Part shown: piece after piece, positions 1 to 12,297 of the stretch
Position numbering within the stretch: the first letter of the stretch is position 1
How the letters are laid out: each line of letters starts with the position of its first letter
Origin: Rhabditoides inermis
Taxonomy: Eukaryota; Nematoda; Chromadorea; Rhabditida; Rhabditidae
DNA: 64,000 bases
NCBI GenBank assembly: GCA_963966185.1
Contig: CAWZYM010000032.1
Location: 177,501-241,500, forward strand
Direction of reading: 5' to 3'
Notes under the pieces: model-generated
Databases searched by the model: none
Seen by the model: the letters and a program-made list of their open reading frames with translations, nothing else
Told to the model about the DNA's origin: nothing
Translations under genes and position numbers: made by a program

Positions 1-1
1 A

Positions 2-357
2 AGCGCCGCGTGCTGGCACATGGAGGAGCCACACGCGGCCCGAGTCGCCAAGCTGGTCAGTCCCGCCCCTCCCTTCTCTCTCTATCACTCTGTCCTCTCT
101 ATCTAGATGTCCACCTCGCACTGTGTCAAGTGGGACTGCGCCTTCTCAGTACTCGACCGCGTCTCCCGATGCGACAAGTACATCACCACCACCTACGCAT
201 CCTCCCACAAGGTATGCCCTCTCCCCTTCTCTCCTCTCATCTTCCATTTCAGTCTGCCGCAGTCCGCTTCGCTGTCTCCCTCCTTCTTCTCGTTCTCTCT
301 ATCGTAACTCCAGCAGCCTTTCTCATGATTTTCCTTCTTTAGACTGCTCGTTTGTAA
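2..357 (+). CDS. 3' end of an unidentified gene (three terminal exons, partial)
   Basis: Three exons fit one frame: 2-55 (cut by the window edge), 107-211 and a short last exon 343-357. The 55/107 junction has a GTCAG donor and a TCTAG acceptor. The 211/343 junction has a GTATG donor and a CTTTAG acceptor. All junctions are phase 0. The C-terminus reads ...SAACWHMEEPHAARVAKL, then MSTSHCVKWDCAFSVLDR, and ends SSHKTARL followed by TAA. There are four cysteines, no hydrophobic segment and no motif I recognise. A polyadenylation signal lies at 529-534. The gene converges on the netrin receptor gene, whose stop is at 918. Function is unknown because most of the protein lies outside the window. 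Confidence 0.6.
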
Positions 358-528
358 ACGTTTTCTTTTGTTCACAATATCACGTATTAATTATGTAATG
401 CGTTACATATACTCACATACACAGCAAATCACAGCACAATTTTTCTGCTGAGTATCCGATAACCTTATTGTCATTTTCATTTCGTAACCTTCTGCTTACA
501 ATAATCGGTTTATTAATCTTTGCCGATA

Positions 529-534
529 AATAAA
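529..534 (+). terminator. Polyadenylation signal AATAAA of the partial plus-strand gene
   Basis: AATAAA lies in AT-rich sequence about 170 bases after the TAA at 355-357. It is the first canonical signal downstream of that stop. Confidence 0.5.
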
Positions 535-917
535 TTATTATATAAATGTGTGTGAACGTTGCAATGGGGGCAGTGGTGAGACCGAGGATATAAGCGTCAT
601 AAACTCATATCAAACTGGACTGTATAAAACATGCAAACTGAATATACAAAATATAAGTGAGCTCGAATGACAAAATCAATCAATATACAAGAAAAGAGAG
701 ACAATCGATATGACCCTATCTGATAGGCTGTCGACAGATTGCAATGAAACTGCAAAAAGAAATAATAAAACTGGTGTAAGAAACCCATATGGCTGAGATT
801 GGAACAGTGATCATAGCTGAAGAAGAAGGAGAGTCATGGGAAGGATATTGCAAAGCGAGGGAAAGTGAATGGCAAGACTGATCTACCAGGATGGGATGAT
901 CTGACGGGTGGGGTAGA

Positions 918-3900
918 TCAATTGGACACTCCGAACTCGTGCTGCAGTGCCTGCAGGTCGTCGATCATCGTGTCCAAGTTCTCCATCTGAGCGTTCAACT
1001 CCTCCGTAGAGTTGGACGGCTGAAAAGAACACAGTCTCTCTCTCCTCACTCTCCACTCTCTCTCCCCCTGTCCACTCACATTGAGTGCGGTGCTCTCTGT
1101 GATGTCCTCTTCCATCTCCCTCTGTGTGCCACACTTGCCGTCATCCGTCGACATTTGCGAGCAGGACGAGAATGGGCTGCAACCACAATCATCCACTCCC
1201 TCCCCCTCCACCCTCGCCGTACCTGTATATGTTGTTGACGTTGGCCATGTTGACTCTGGGCTGTGCGGTGGCTCGCCCCACTGGCAGCTGCTTCCCTCCC
1301 GCAGCCACCACCACTGGGCGCACAGCCACCTGCGGGGGAGGCGCCAGCTGAGTGAACGAGCGCAGCGGGTTCGACGTCTGCGGGGTGCCGCGCAGCGTGC
1401 GGTAGCCGTCAAGGGGCGGGGGCTGGAGGGGCGGGGCCTGCACGGGAAGGGGCGGAGTCGCCGACGCCAGGCCGGTCGACGAGCCGTACGGAGAGTCGCC
1501 AAACTCAATCTTGGCGATGGGCTGAAAGAATGAAGATGAAGTCAGCTAGTAGAACCCTATGCGTACCTGGTGTCTTCCGTTCCCCGTGTAGACGACCTGC
1601 GGTGTCCTGGGCTGTCCCCTCTGCTCCAGACTCGTCGAAGACTGGTGGTAGTTCCTGCCAAGGGTGCCGCCACCTGAATCACAACAAGTATATGACAGTC
1701 AGCAGAGAGGCACCGCATTCTAACCCAATCTAGGACACGCAACGGGACGACTGTGGGACGGGCAGAGGACATGCACACAACAACAACACGTCTACACACG
1801 ACACACGCACACATACACACGTGTCACCGTACTTTCTTCACTGGCAGCGTACATGCTCCCTCCTCCTCCTGCTCCTCCTGCTCCCATTGCACTCGTCTTC
1901 CGTGCCATGTGGTGATGACTGGCCGACGGAGGCGGCGGCTGCACCAGACACCTCCGCTGCTCGTCTTCGTATGACGACACCGACTGTCGGAGGGGCGTCC
2001 TCCGCTGTGCCGGACCGCCCCCTCCAGGGATACGCTGCACCATCCCGTAGCCGACATCTGACAACCCACAACAGTCACACCACGGGGGAAAGGAGGAAGG
2101 GAGGTGAGGGGAGACATGTGAAGTGAGAGAGTGGGTCATGCTCACGATAAGGGTACAGGTACAGATACATGAGTGGGTAGAGTGGAGGTGGGACATGCCT
2201 CAGGGTTGCCGAACACCCCTCTCTGCTCACCGTGCAGTGCCTGGTAACGGGGCGGGGGCGACTCGACCACCTCGGCCCCCGTCAGATGCTTCATGTCTCC
2301 GATCGACACCCCGATCCCGTCCCCCATGAAGTCCTGTCGAGTGTGCGAGCCTCCCGGGTGGTTGATCCACAGATCCCCGCCAGTCTGCCCACTCCGCTTG
2401 CGACCGCCGTAGCCCGGCTGCTTCTTGCTCGATCTGCAACCAGAGGATGAGGGAGAGGGAGAGGGAGAGGGAGAGGGAGAGGGAGAGGGAGAGGGAGAGG
2501 GAGAGGGAGAGGGAGAGGGAGAGGGAGAGGGAGAGGGAGAGGGAGAGGGAGAGGGAGAGGGAGAGGGAGAGGGAGAGGGAGAGGGAGAGGGAGAGGGAGA
2601 GGGAGAGGGAGAGGGAGAGGGAGAGGGAGAGGGAGAGAAAGGGAGAACGCACCTCCTGAGGATGCAGACTGCGATGAGGATGATGGCGAGTAGAAGGAGG
2701 AGTGCGAACGCGGCGACGAGCGAAGCGTGGAGTGGATTGGCAGACACGAGGGCGATCACATCCTGGATGCCCTTCCCCTCCTCCTCCCCTCCACCCGAGC
2801 GACCGCGGTTCACAGCGGCCGCCCCGCCAGCCGGCGAGTACGTCTGCACGGGAGACAGCGGACCGTAGCCTGAACAGGTATGGTCAACTCTCTCTTTCTC
2901 TCTTTCTCTATCCCTCTTCTCCCACCCACCCTTCTCATTCCTGGCCTGTATCTTGAAGTAGTAGGTGGCCTTGGGCAGCAGACTGCTCACAGTGTGCGCC
3001 AGCCTGTCCCCACTGACGTAGTTCATGTGCCAGTCCTTGTCGGGGAGGGAGACCCTCTCAGTGTAGTATATGAGGTACTCCTCGACTTCTCCGTTCGCGT
3101 ACTTGGGCGGCTGCCATGTAATGGCGGCGGCGTGTGGATCTCCGCTGGCAGCCGGCAGCACAGTCAGGTCTCTGGGTGCGGAGGAGGGGGCGGAGGAGAG
3201 GGTGCGGTTGCGGACGGCCATGCTCCACGGGGACACGGCCCCTCCGGGCACCGCCGCGCGCACTGCCAGCTCGTACTCGGTCGCCGGACGCAGACCATCC
3301 ACCAACACCCACGGCTCAGTCGAGTTCACGAAGCGGTGCTCCGCCCCATCGGCACTGAACAAAAAGAGGGTTCAACTGTCTGTTCCCTTTCCCCACTCAC
3401 CTAGTGCTGTAGCGGACAGTGTACATGGTGTTGAAGGCGTCCGTGTCCCCGTCTACCCAGGATACTCGGATGGAAGTGGCCGAGGCCGCCTCCGCCCGCA
3501 CTCCCACCGGGGAGCCCACCGAAGACGAGCCGGAGCCGAACGAGGCAAACGTCTGCGCCGACAGAGTGCTGCAAAGCATAAATTGATTCGGAACAAAAGT
3601 GAAAATTGTGAAAACGCGAAAACGAAAATGACTGACCGCACAGTCTCGTAGATGGGGAATCCCTGTCCCTGCTTGTTGAATCCCCTGAGGGAGACGACAT
3701 AGTCCCTGCCCGACTTGAGCCCAGTGATCCGGTGGTGGTGCTGGTTGGCAGCCACTCTCTCCGTGAACACGTCCGGCACGTTGTTGCCCCAGCCAACCTA
3801 CAACAACATGTCAACTAGAATCTCCCCTCTCTCTTTCTCTTACCTGGTATCCTCTGACAAGGACGCTCTCGTCAGCGGGCGGGAGCCACGACAGCTGTAT

Positions 3901-6476
3901 CCAGTCGGGTCCGGCCTGCGGGCGCAGTTCCCTCGGGGCACCCAGAAGGGCCTCCTCCTTGTCCTGTAGCGGAGTCGACACCGGAAGCCAGTCCGAGAAC
4001 GGACCAGTGCCGTTCTGTAAGAGAACAATCAACGACATGAAAACCGAAAAAAAAATGATGGAAGCACTCACATGATTGACGACTGCCATTCTGACTAGGT
4101 ACTGTGTGTTGGGGTCGAGGCCAGTGATGGTGTACTCCTTCTCGCCCGCGTCGATCACAAACGTGCTGCCCTTGGAGCCGCGCAGCTTCGTCTTGTATTT
4201 GAGCCGGTAGCCGGTGAGCTGTCCGTTGAGTTCGTCGTCGCTCGGAGGCTGCCAGTTGATGCGGACAGACGTCGTCGACGTCGACTCGGCCTGCATGTCG
4301 CGCGGAGGCGACGACGGCACGTCCGACAGAGTGCGCACCTACAACACACGGATTTGTTCTTCTGTTCTTCAACAGTGATACACCAATATCTAATATACCT
4401 TGATTTCCTGGCTGAGTCCGGGCCCATGCTCTCCTTCCGCCTCCACTCGAACTCGGTACTCAGAAAACTTGTCCATGCCATGCAGCGTGTACTCCGTCGA
4501 TTGGATCTGCATCAAACACATAAGTACAAGTTCGCAACAAAGTTTTAAAAAAAAACTGACGATGATCTGTGTCTCCTTCTCGGTTCCGGCGGGCTCTCGT
4601 ATGTAGAATAGCTTGTATCGGAGCACGTCGGGGCCTCCACTCGGCGGCTCCCAGCGGATCTCGATCGTCTGCGGACCCAGCGGGCTCGCGCGCAGACCCG
4701 ACACACGACCCGGCACCGCTTCTGAACGAAAACTATGAATGATATTTGGAACGAACATCGTGATCAATACACATTTGAAAAAGATGACTCACGTTCCTTT
4801 CCGGTGGTGAGCTTGAGTGTGTCGCTGTACGCTCCGGGGCCAGCCTCGTTGACTGCGGCGACGCGGAAAGAGTACTTGGTGGACGGCTGCAGGCCACTCA
4901 TCGCCAGCGGAGACGACCCGTTCACTGTGCGCTCCCTGAAAGATCAGGTTGATGAGAATCTCATACGCTTTCATAAAATGCCTTCATTAAAACTATGAAA
5001 ATCTAGCATCTTACCTCTGACTGCCCTCCTCCGTGTACAGGACATGGTAGAAGAGGATGTTTCCATTCTTCTGTACGGGCGGATCCCACTCGAGTGTGAC
5101 GATGCGACTGCCGACCGAGATGGCGCGCACCCCGAGGGGCGCGCCAGGCTGCGCTGGCCGGCCACTCGCAGCCGCCACAGGGAACGTGTCTGCAACGGGG
5201 GACAGGATCAGGGGAGACACGACAACGACGGGATAGATATGAAAGAGAGAGGAGCGGGTGAGCACTCGGGTGCAGGTGCGGACACTCTAGTCAGGCAGTC
5301 ATTTCACTCTCCACAAACCCGGGTACTCTGGTTCTTGCTCGGCCGATCGCTTCGCTCGCCTATGCACTGAAACACTCACGCGGTGCGGGGTGCTTCTCTC
5401 TGCGAGTGCGCAGTGACAATGATCACGCGTGGTGTAGGTGAGAAGCGAGGGGTGCCAGCCGGCTGGCACATGGCCACACTCACCTCTCTCGCCGACCATG
5501 AGCTGCGCGGCCGCCTGCACATTGCCGGCCGGGTTCTCGGCGAGGCACTGGTACACTCCACAGTCGGCAGCCACCACACCCAGAATGCGCAGGCGGGTCG
5601 GCTCCACCACAAAGTAGCGAGACGGCACGATCGCCTCCCCGTTCTTGAACCAGCTGACGAGCGGGGCAGGGTGGCCGGACGCCACACACTCCAACTGAAC
5701 GACACACGTAGAAACCAAAACAAGACAGGCAAAATACCTCGACATCCGTGTTCATTGACGCCATCATATCCTCGGGGGCAGAAGTGATGAAGGGAGCAGC
5801 TGGAATGACTTCATTAATCTGACCATCTCTCTCTCTCTCTCTTCATGATCTTCACTTACTCTGGACAGACAGCTGCACGGTCCTGTCGGTGGTATCATCG
5901 GACGTGGCCATCCTGCACGTGTACAGCCCGGCATCGGCGGGGGTGGCCTTTCCTATGGACAGGGACGACACTCCCACCATGCGCACCCTGGCATCGAGGG
6001 CGAGTGGACGGCTGTCCTTGAGCCATCGCACTGCCACCTTGCCCTCCCCACTCGCGGATAGACACTCCAACACCGCCGTCTCTCCCTCCAGCACCGAACC
6101 CGCGCGGGGGGCAATCACCACGTAGATGTCGGCAGTCACCGGCACAGAACCTGGACGACCACAGACCAACAGTCCTCACCCTCCCCTCCCGTCACTCACC
6201 CTTGGGTTGGACTGCCAGTGTTCCGGCGGGGCTTCTGTCCACTCGTCCGTCGTGGCTCACCGCACACCGGTACTCTCCCTCGTGCCTCTTCTCCGCACTC
6301 CCAATCTCCAGAGAGCCAGTCACCGGCAGGATAGAGTAGCCGCCAGCTGCAAGCATAATATACCCCGCCATTCCTGCCTTCCCGATCCCTCTTTCTCTTT
6401 TCGAGCTATTCTCTCATTGCAGCATGTCTCGCAACAAGACATAAATTGCAACATTCCTAATCCCAGGCTCAAGTCC

Positions 6477-6521
<45 letters not shown>

Positions 6522-9500
6522 CATCCCGCTTCCTTGTCCTCTCTCAAACTTCACTCTACTCTACTTGCTACAGCAATTACGACGAGAAATTCGAATTCAA
6601 CAAGCATCTCGGCAGAGCAAGAGAGCAGTCTCTCCCTCTTTCTATTTCACCCACGCTTCTCTCAACCCATCCTTACGCACTCATTTTTCTCGTTGAGTGA
6701 ACCCCTGCAAGGGGCAAACCGGCAATCCGGGATTAGATTGAGTCCACTCCAGCCCGCAATCCAATCTCCCCTGCTCCCTCCCTCTCTCCCTCCTTCTTCT
6801 CCTTCTCATTCCACTGTCACTGACACTTGTCAGCAATTTGCCAATCCATTCCACCACAAACACACGCGCACACAACCCCTAGCCTCTCCCCTCCATCTCA
6901 CTCTCCCCTCTACCACACATTACGAAACAATTCTGCCGCATCCACTCACTCATTTGACTCGCTCGTCTCGCACACCAGCCACAGCAATGAGCAATCAATC
7001 AGCGCACCCCGGATAACGAGACGCAATCAAGGGGGGGGGGGGGGGGGACAATGCGGGTAGTGCACACATGCTCACGCTGCGCTGCCAAAACACTCTCTGC
7101 CAATTGACCCCTCCAAGAGTGCACCACCAGCTCATCCCTCCCCCACTTGCACACATCTGTTGCCCCCTTCGCCCTCTCCCGACATGAGAAACCAATAAAG
7201 GACATGGAGATGGCGCCTTGGATATGCTATATCTGCCGTCTCATATCGGGGCGCGCGGCCAATTGCGGCTGCCCGCTCGGAGGAACCGAGGAACAAGGGC
7301 CGAGTGTCATGTCATTCCATTCCACTACACTTCGGACATGCTCCCCTCTCTCTTCCTCCCTCTCCCCGCGCCCTGCTCTCTCCTTATCGGGACCGCCGAT
7401 CTGCTAATCTGCCTCATTCCGCAATCCCATGCACTCTTCCCACTCTCTCCCGCATGCATCTCTTATCCATTATACATTGTCCCTCCCGAAGAGACAGCGA
7501 AACACCACAATTATACACAGGACACGTGTTCTCCCACTAATCCCAAAATAACATATTCAAAAGGAGAGCGCTACTCACCGCCGTCTCGGATTTCCTTCTC
7601 GTTATGGAACCACTTGACGGAATCCGGCGAAGAGACGCCATCCTGAAAGAGTCAACATAGTGAGAAGGAGAGGAGAGAAGGAGAGGAGAGAAGGAGAGAA
7701 GGAGAGAAGGAGAGAAGGAGAGAAGGAGAGAAGGAGAGAAGGAGAGAAGGAGAGAAGGAGAGAAGGAGAGAAGGAGAGAAGGAGAGAAGGAGAGAAGGAG
7801 AGAAGGAGAGAAGGAGAGAAGGAGAGAAGGAGAGAGAAAGAGAGAGAGAGACTCACGAGTGTGCACTGGAATGCGGTGGGCGATCCGGCGACGACGCTGG
7901 CCGAAGCTGGGTGCGCGGAGAAGCGGGCGGTAGTGCGGACAGTGGCCTTTCGGGAGAGGTACACCCACGCCGTGCGGCCGTGTCGCACGTGTGCCGCGCA
8001 CTGATACACGCCGTCGTCCGCCGCCGAACCAGACGACAGCCGCACCGAACCGTTACCGTACACACTGAAATACCAACACGTAACCCCTCAATTATTTTAT
8101 TCAATCTATTCTGCGTGAAAACTTGATCATCTTGCGCATGCGTACTGGCTAACGAGTGTCTCCTCTCCAGTATCGCGTTGTCCCTGCACCCATCCATCAT
8201 GCCTCGCACCTTGCTATTCGATCACCCCTGATCCAATCTCCCCCTCTTCCCTCTCTCTCTCTCTCTCCCGCCACACGATTATGAGCAGCTGAATGAATCA
8301 CGGCAAGGCCACCGGACGGGTAAATGACAAACCCGTCCCCCAATCTTTCGATCCCTTCTGTTTTGTCCCCCGAGCATTCGCGCGGCGCGATCAAACGAAC
8401 GCTGTTCATTGGCGCGGAAAACCGCGCACTGTCCTCTCCCTCTCCAATCTCGTCCGGGGCAAACCGTCTTTTATGACATTACAATAATTACGACCCTCAG
8501 ACGGCGACGGGCCTAGCTCGCTGCCGAATCGACTTGTTATTGTTGTGGTATCAATTATTGGGAGGAGCGATGGACAGTGGCCGACCAGCATTCTCCAAAA
8601 CAACAACGCCTACTAACACAATATATAAATTGTTGTGGGTGTGTGTGTGGGACGCGCGCTAGAAATGCATGGTCCCCGCAGTATGTCTCTTGGCCCTCCT
8701 TTCCTCGCCTCTTCCTCCTCCCACTTTCTTCCACTTTTGCAGTCAGGATCGCTCGTTCATTCTCCCACCACCGAAAAACGAGAGGCGGCCGCGGAGGCAA
8801 ACGAGTGTGAAAGTACACACAATATCGTGGAATGCGCAATGAGACGGAAAATGGGATGTGCGGTAAGGGGAGCAGAGCAGACCCCTCGCACACTCGGCTA
8901 TAGCCATTCGCGTAATCCCTAGTAGCTCATTTCATAAGCAGCCGCACACTGTTTTGTAGCCAGCCAGTCGTGAGAACACTTTCGAAATCAGCCAGAGGAA
9001 ACAAAAGAGAGTGTGCTGAGTGAGTGAACGGGGGTTCGCCTCTAGGTGTGCAATTAGTAGTGGCGACTGGTCGAGAGTGTCTCGGCTTCCGCCCTCTGCC
9101 CTCTCTCCATTTCAAGCGTGCATTATGCATTCCCCTGCATTTGCATACTCCCTCCCATCTACTGCCCGCTTCCGCCCGCTAATCCACAAAGTGTTTCGAA
9201 CCGCGCGAGCCGGCGCGTACTCCCAAAGAAGGAAACAAGGCTAGATGAATGGGAGTACTCAAGTGAGTCATGGGGATTGAAACACCCTTCTATATATGCA
9301 AATACTCCCCTTGCGAAAGCGCGCACGGCACAAGCTGATTCATTAGGCATTTGTGTGCGTGGATACATGAATATGAAATGGGAGGGAAGGGATATCGAAG
9401 AGGGAGCGGGAGAGGTGGGCACATGAAACACATCGGGGCAGCCCATTGTGTGTTGCCTTGCCTCACGCGTCTGCATACTACGCAATGGCTACTACTGCGA

Positions 9501-10497
9501 TTGCGGCATAAAGGAACGAGTCAGAGAGCACACACTCGTGCCACAAGACGTATCGGTAGTCCCTCTTCAGACATACTTGTAGTGTTTTTGTTTGTACATG
9601 GTGTGGATGCAATCCGGGGATATTCGTAGCCAAATCCCCCTAGGGTAGCAATATAGTCGCGCCTTCCCCTCCCCCTCTCTCGCAGCTGCCAGCCTTATGA
9701 GGTCAGCGAGTGATGGATTAGCGTGTTATGAGTTGGGATTGTTTCCCTCGAAAGGGATATATTCAATTGGCCTGCTCGCTTCTGTGTACAAACATTCGAT
9801 GTTGTGCAAGCATGCGATGGCTGCGGAAAGCAGTCTAATGAGTAACGCGACACCTCGCCTGCTCACAACCAGGAATGATCGGGTGACGCCGGCGACTTAC
9901 TACCCAGTCAACAGCCCCTTTCAACTAGTGAGTGGTCAAGCGATGAAGATGGAGACACATTAAAGGACACCATGCATGCCGGCTAATCAGTGCCCGATTC
10001 GACTCGTTAGTGATGCAAGACGGAACGGGGGGAGGGAGGGAGAGAAGGCGCGGGCGCGCATTAGGGCATTAGCACGCATAACCCAATACACCTTTCACCC
10101 GCGTTCCCCCACACTCCCTAATCCACAATCCATCGATTGTCACGCCATAGATTCACAAGTCAGTGGCAGCTGACCCTGAGTGGTGAGAGAGTGAGAAAGA
10201 TACAATCTGTGGTGCGCGGTTTGAAAATGACCACATGTTGGCGCGAAAGGCACAATGAGTGTGAGACAGCAGACAGTGGTTGCGGCGCATCATACATATG
10301 GAACATATTCAAACGAGGTGTAACGCACAGGAAGCTTGAAACAGTGCGCGAATGAAATGAGACTCACTCGGGTTGTATGGGTGTGCCGTCTCGCCTCCAC
10401 TCGATGCGTGTGTCTTTCGCAGATGAAGAGATAGAAAAGGAACAGTCCAACGCATTCAATCCGCGAGGTTCCGACACGAAACGGAAGCCAATAAATT
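918..10497 (-). CDS. unc-40: Netrin receptor UNC-40 / DCC / neogenin (5' end unresolved)
   Basis: Single-pass receptor for netrin that guides axons and cell migration at the plasma membrane. Exons in transcript order run from 10497-10365 and 8064-7858 through about 20 more to 1020-918. They encode four Ig domains (Cys pairs visible, for example [36 protein letters not shown]) and six fibronectin III domains (for example [47 protein letters not shown]). A transmembrane helix follows at about 2760-2660 ([19 protein letters not shown]). The cytoplasmic tail carries P1-like DLWINHPG, a proline-rich part ([14 protein letters not shown]) and a C-terminal P3 helix ([18 protein letters not shown]). 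This is exactly the DCC/UNC-40 order. The signal-peptide exon upstream of 10497 was not found; it is probably separated by a long intron. Several introns contain polypyrimidine microsatellites. Identity is very secure; individual splice sites are approximate. Confidence 0.93.
2447..2636. repeat. Pure hexamer microsatellite (GGGAGA)n in an unc-40 intron
   Basis: About 190 bases of almost uninterrupted GGGAGA, purine on the plus strand. It sits in the intron between the transmembrane exon (2871-2654) and the P1 exon (about 2435-2232). In the sense direction of unc-40 it is a pyrimidine tract just upstream of the acceptor. It produces long false ORFs (poly SLSLSL / GEGEGE) in every frame. Confidence 0.97.
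7030..7048. repeat. Homopolymer G tract in an unc-40 intron
   Basis: A run of about 18 consecutive G inside the 6.35-7.58 kb intron of unc-40. The rest of that intron is CT-rich low-complexity sequence with no exon that I can support. Confidence 0.85.
7660..7852. repeat. Octamer microsatellite (GAGAAGGA)n in an unc-40 intron
   Basis: About 190 bases of GAGAAGGA repeats between two exons of Ig domain 2 (8064-7858 and 7642-7579). On the unc-40 sense strand it is a pyrimidine tract ending close to the CTTTCAG acceptor. Confidence 0.95.
8065..10364 (-). other. Large unc-40 intron inside Ig domain 1
   Basis: A 2.3-kb intron splits the first Ig domain between the exon ending ...GTPIQP and the exon starting VYGNGSVRL. 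It contains no ORF with recognisable domains and no transposon ends that I could see, only scattered short CT and GA runs. Large introns near the 5' end are common in guidance-receptor genes, so enhancers are possible, but I cannot point to one. Confidence 0.6.
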
Positions 10498-11545
10498 CTG
10501 AAAAATGGCATTTGTCGATGTTTCTGTTCCCTTGCCTTTTTCTTGCTAGATCTCATTTCACCATCACTATCACCAGTCGCACCGAGATAACCAATTCGTA
10601 TGGATAATCTTTTTAGAAATACACTCAATCGATAATATCGCTTTGGAAAACGCGGGTGTGGTATGTGCAGTATGTTTTTGCAATCTGCTGACCGCAATCC
10701 AGATGGCAACGAGCCATCTACCCACAGACCCCCCTCATCAATTACTGCCCGTGGCCGCGCACAATACAAGAGAAGAGAGATTGGTAGACGAGAAATGTAT
10801 TGCAATAGCAAATATGATCAACTAACCGTCACTGACAGAGCGACGATCGTGGTGTCGACGGTGGGCGCAATCGCACAATTGAAATGCAACTAGTGCAATC
10901 GATAAAACTAAAATGAGATATTAAACTGAAGGACTCATATGAACTATTGATTGATTGATTGATTAATTGATTGAGGTTTGGCATTGACAAAGGTACCTTT
11001 AATATGAAGCATTCTGGATACTGATCAGGACATTGCTGGAACGACACCTTAAACAAGATAGGTCAAAAATTATTTATATAGAAAGAAAATAGAGGCATTG
11101 TTTTTATAAGAGCAGAATTATTCGTAAGAGAGGCGGAAGAAAAGGAAAACCCGCGCGGTTTATGCAGCAGCTATGGCAAAGTGGGAGGAACGATGACCGC
11201 TGATGTGCAGGTTCTTCGATTCAAATATTCACAGGAATGGCTACACTCGCGTGCGCGGTTGCGTTGCGGTCGTGCGCAAAATGTTTGTTTCCCGCGCGAT
11301 TTATTTACGTAGATTGTTTATTGTGTTTTATTTGTTGTTTATATCACACTTATTCTCTGGATCATTTAACTGTATATACATACAACGTTCATATGTTCGA
11401 TAAGTAAAGATTAGTTTCGCAAGCTTGCGTAAGTGGAATCAAAATATTTCGAAATTTGTTTATCAAATGTATTGTGTAAATTTAATGGATTGATTATCTT
11501 TGATTTCGTGTCGTGTCGTGCTTATTTTTCATTCTTGTTTTTTTC
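10498..11545. other. Intergenic or unc-40 5' region
   Basis: AT-rich stretch between the first supported unc-40 exon (minus) and the nucleoporin leader (plus). It should hold the unc-40 signal-peptide exon or its intron and the divergent promoters, but no ATG exon with a signal peptide and correct phase could be identified. A short TGAT-type microsatellite lies at about 10945-10975. A motif around GGAACGACACCTTAAA at about 11038-11053 recurs at 13268-13283, next to a MITE. Confidence 0.4.
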
Positions 11546-11612
11546 TCGTTTCAGGTATTCTGCGTGCTTCAGTTGTTATTGTTATTTGTTTTGTACATAA
11601 TTAGCGCAGAAA

Positions 11613-12217
11613 ATGTCTGCGGACAAGCCCGGAGGATGGTCATTGGGATCTGTCGTTGGACGATTGTTCAATGGTGGCAACAAGAAGGAAGAACATTCAC
11701 CTGCGTCTATCCCGGCTGTGACTAACGGAACATCGCATGCTCATTCTTCACCGCTGAAATCGGCAGTTGAAGCGAAGAAGTTGCTCAAGGAGATTACCGC
11801 TGAAAACGGTATTTTTTTTGTTTTACAACTTATTACATCCACCAACATCACATGTAGGCACTTCGTCTCCTGCTCATGCGATTACGGGTAAAAGCTCGAG
11901 GTACCTAAGCCCGTCGACGATCGATGGTGTGCGTTACACAGAAACTGCATCAACCAGCAACGATCTTTACGCGTCGACCGCTTCGGTTAGTTTCAATTTA
12001 TATTCATTATGTATTATGTTTTCTGTTATGCGTTCGATCTCATAGATACGTTTTCAGAGAAAACGTCAGCTGACTGATGATAGACCGTCGACTGCGCTCG
12101 ACGAGCTAATCTTTCGCGACAATGCTAAGCGGTTCCGCGGGCTCTCTTCTAACATGAGCATGATGGAGCCTTCCAACACGGTAGGTTAAAAATTGATTTG
12201 TTTATTTGAGACTTTAC

Positions 12218-12297
<80 letters not shown>

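Noticed and set aside
2142..3362. Single 406-codon ORF with a long SPSPSP run
   Set aside because: It reads from real FN3 and TM exons through an intron microsatellite. The Ser-Pro run is intronic.
10290..10811. Signal-peptide-like ORF as the first unc-40 exon (LLLQYISRLPISLLLYC)
   Set aside because: The frame opens with TTG, not ATG, and no donor gives the phase needed by the exon at 10497.
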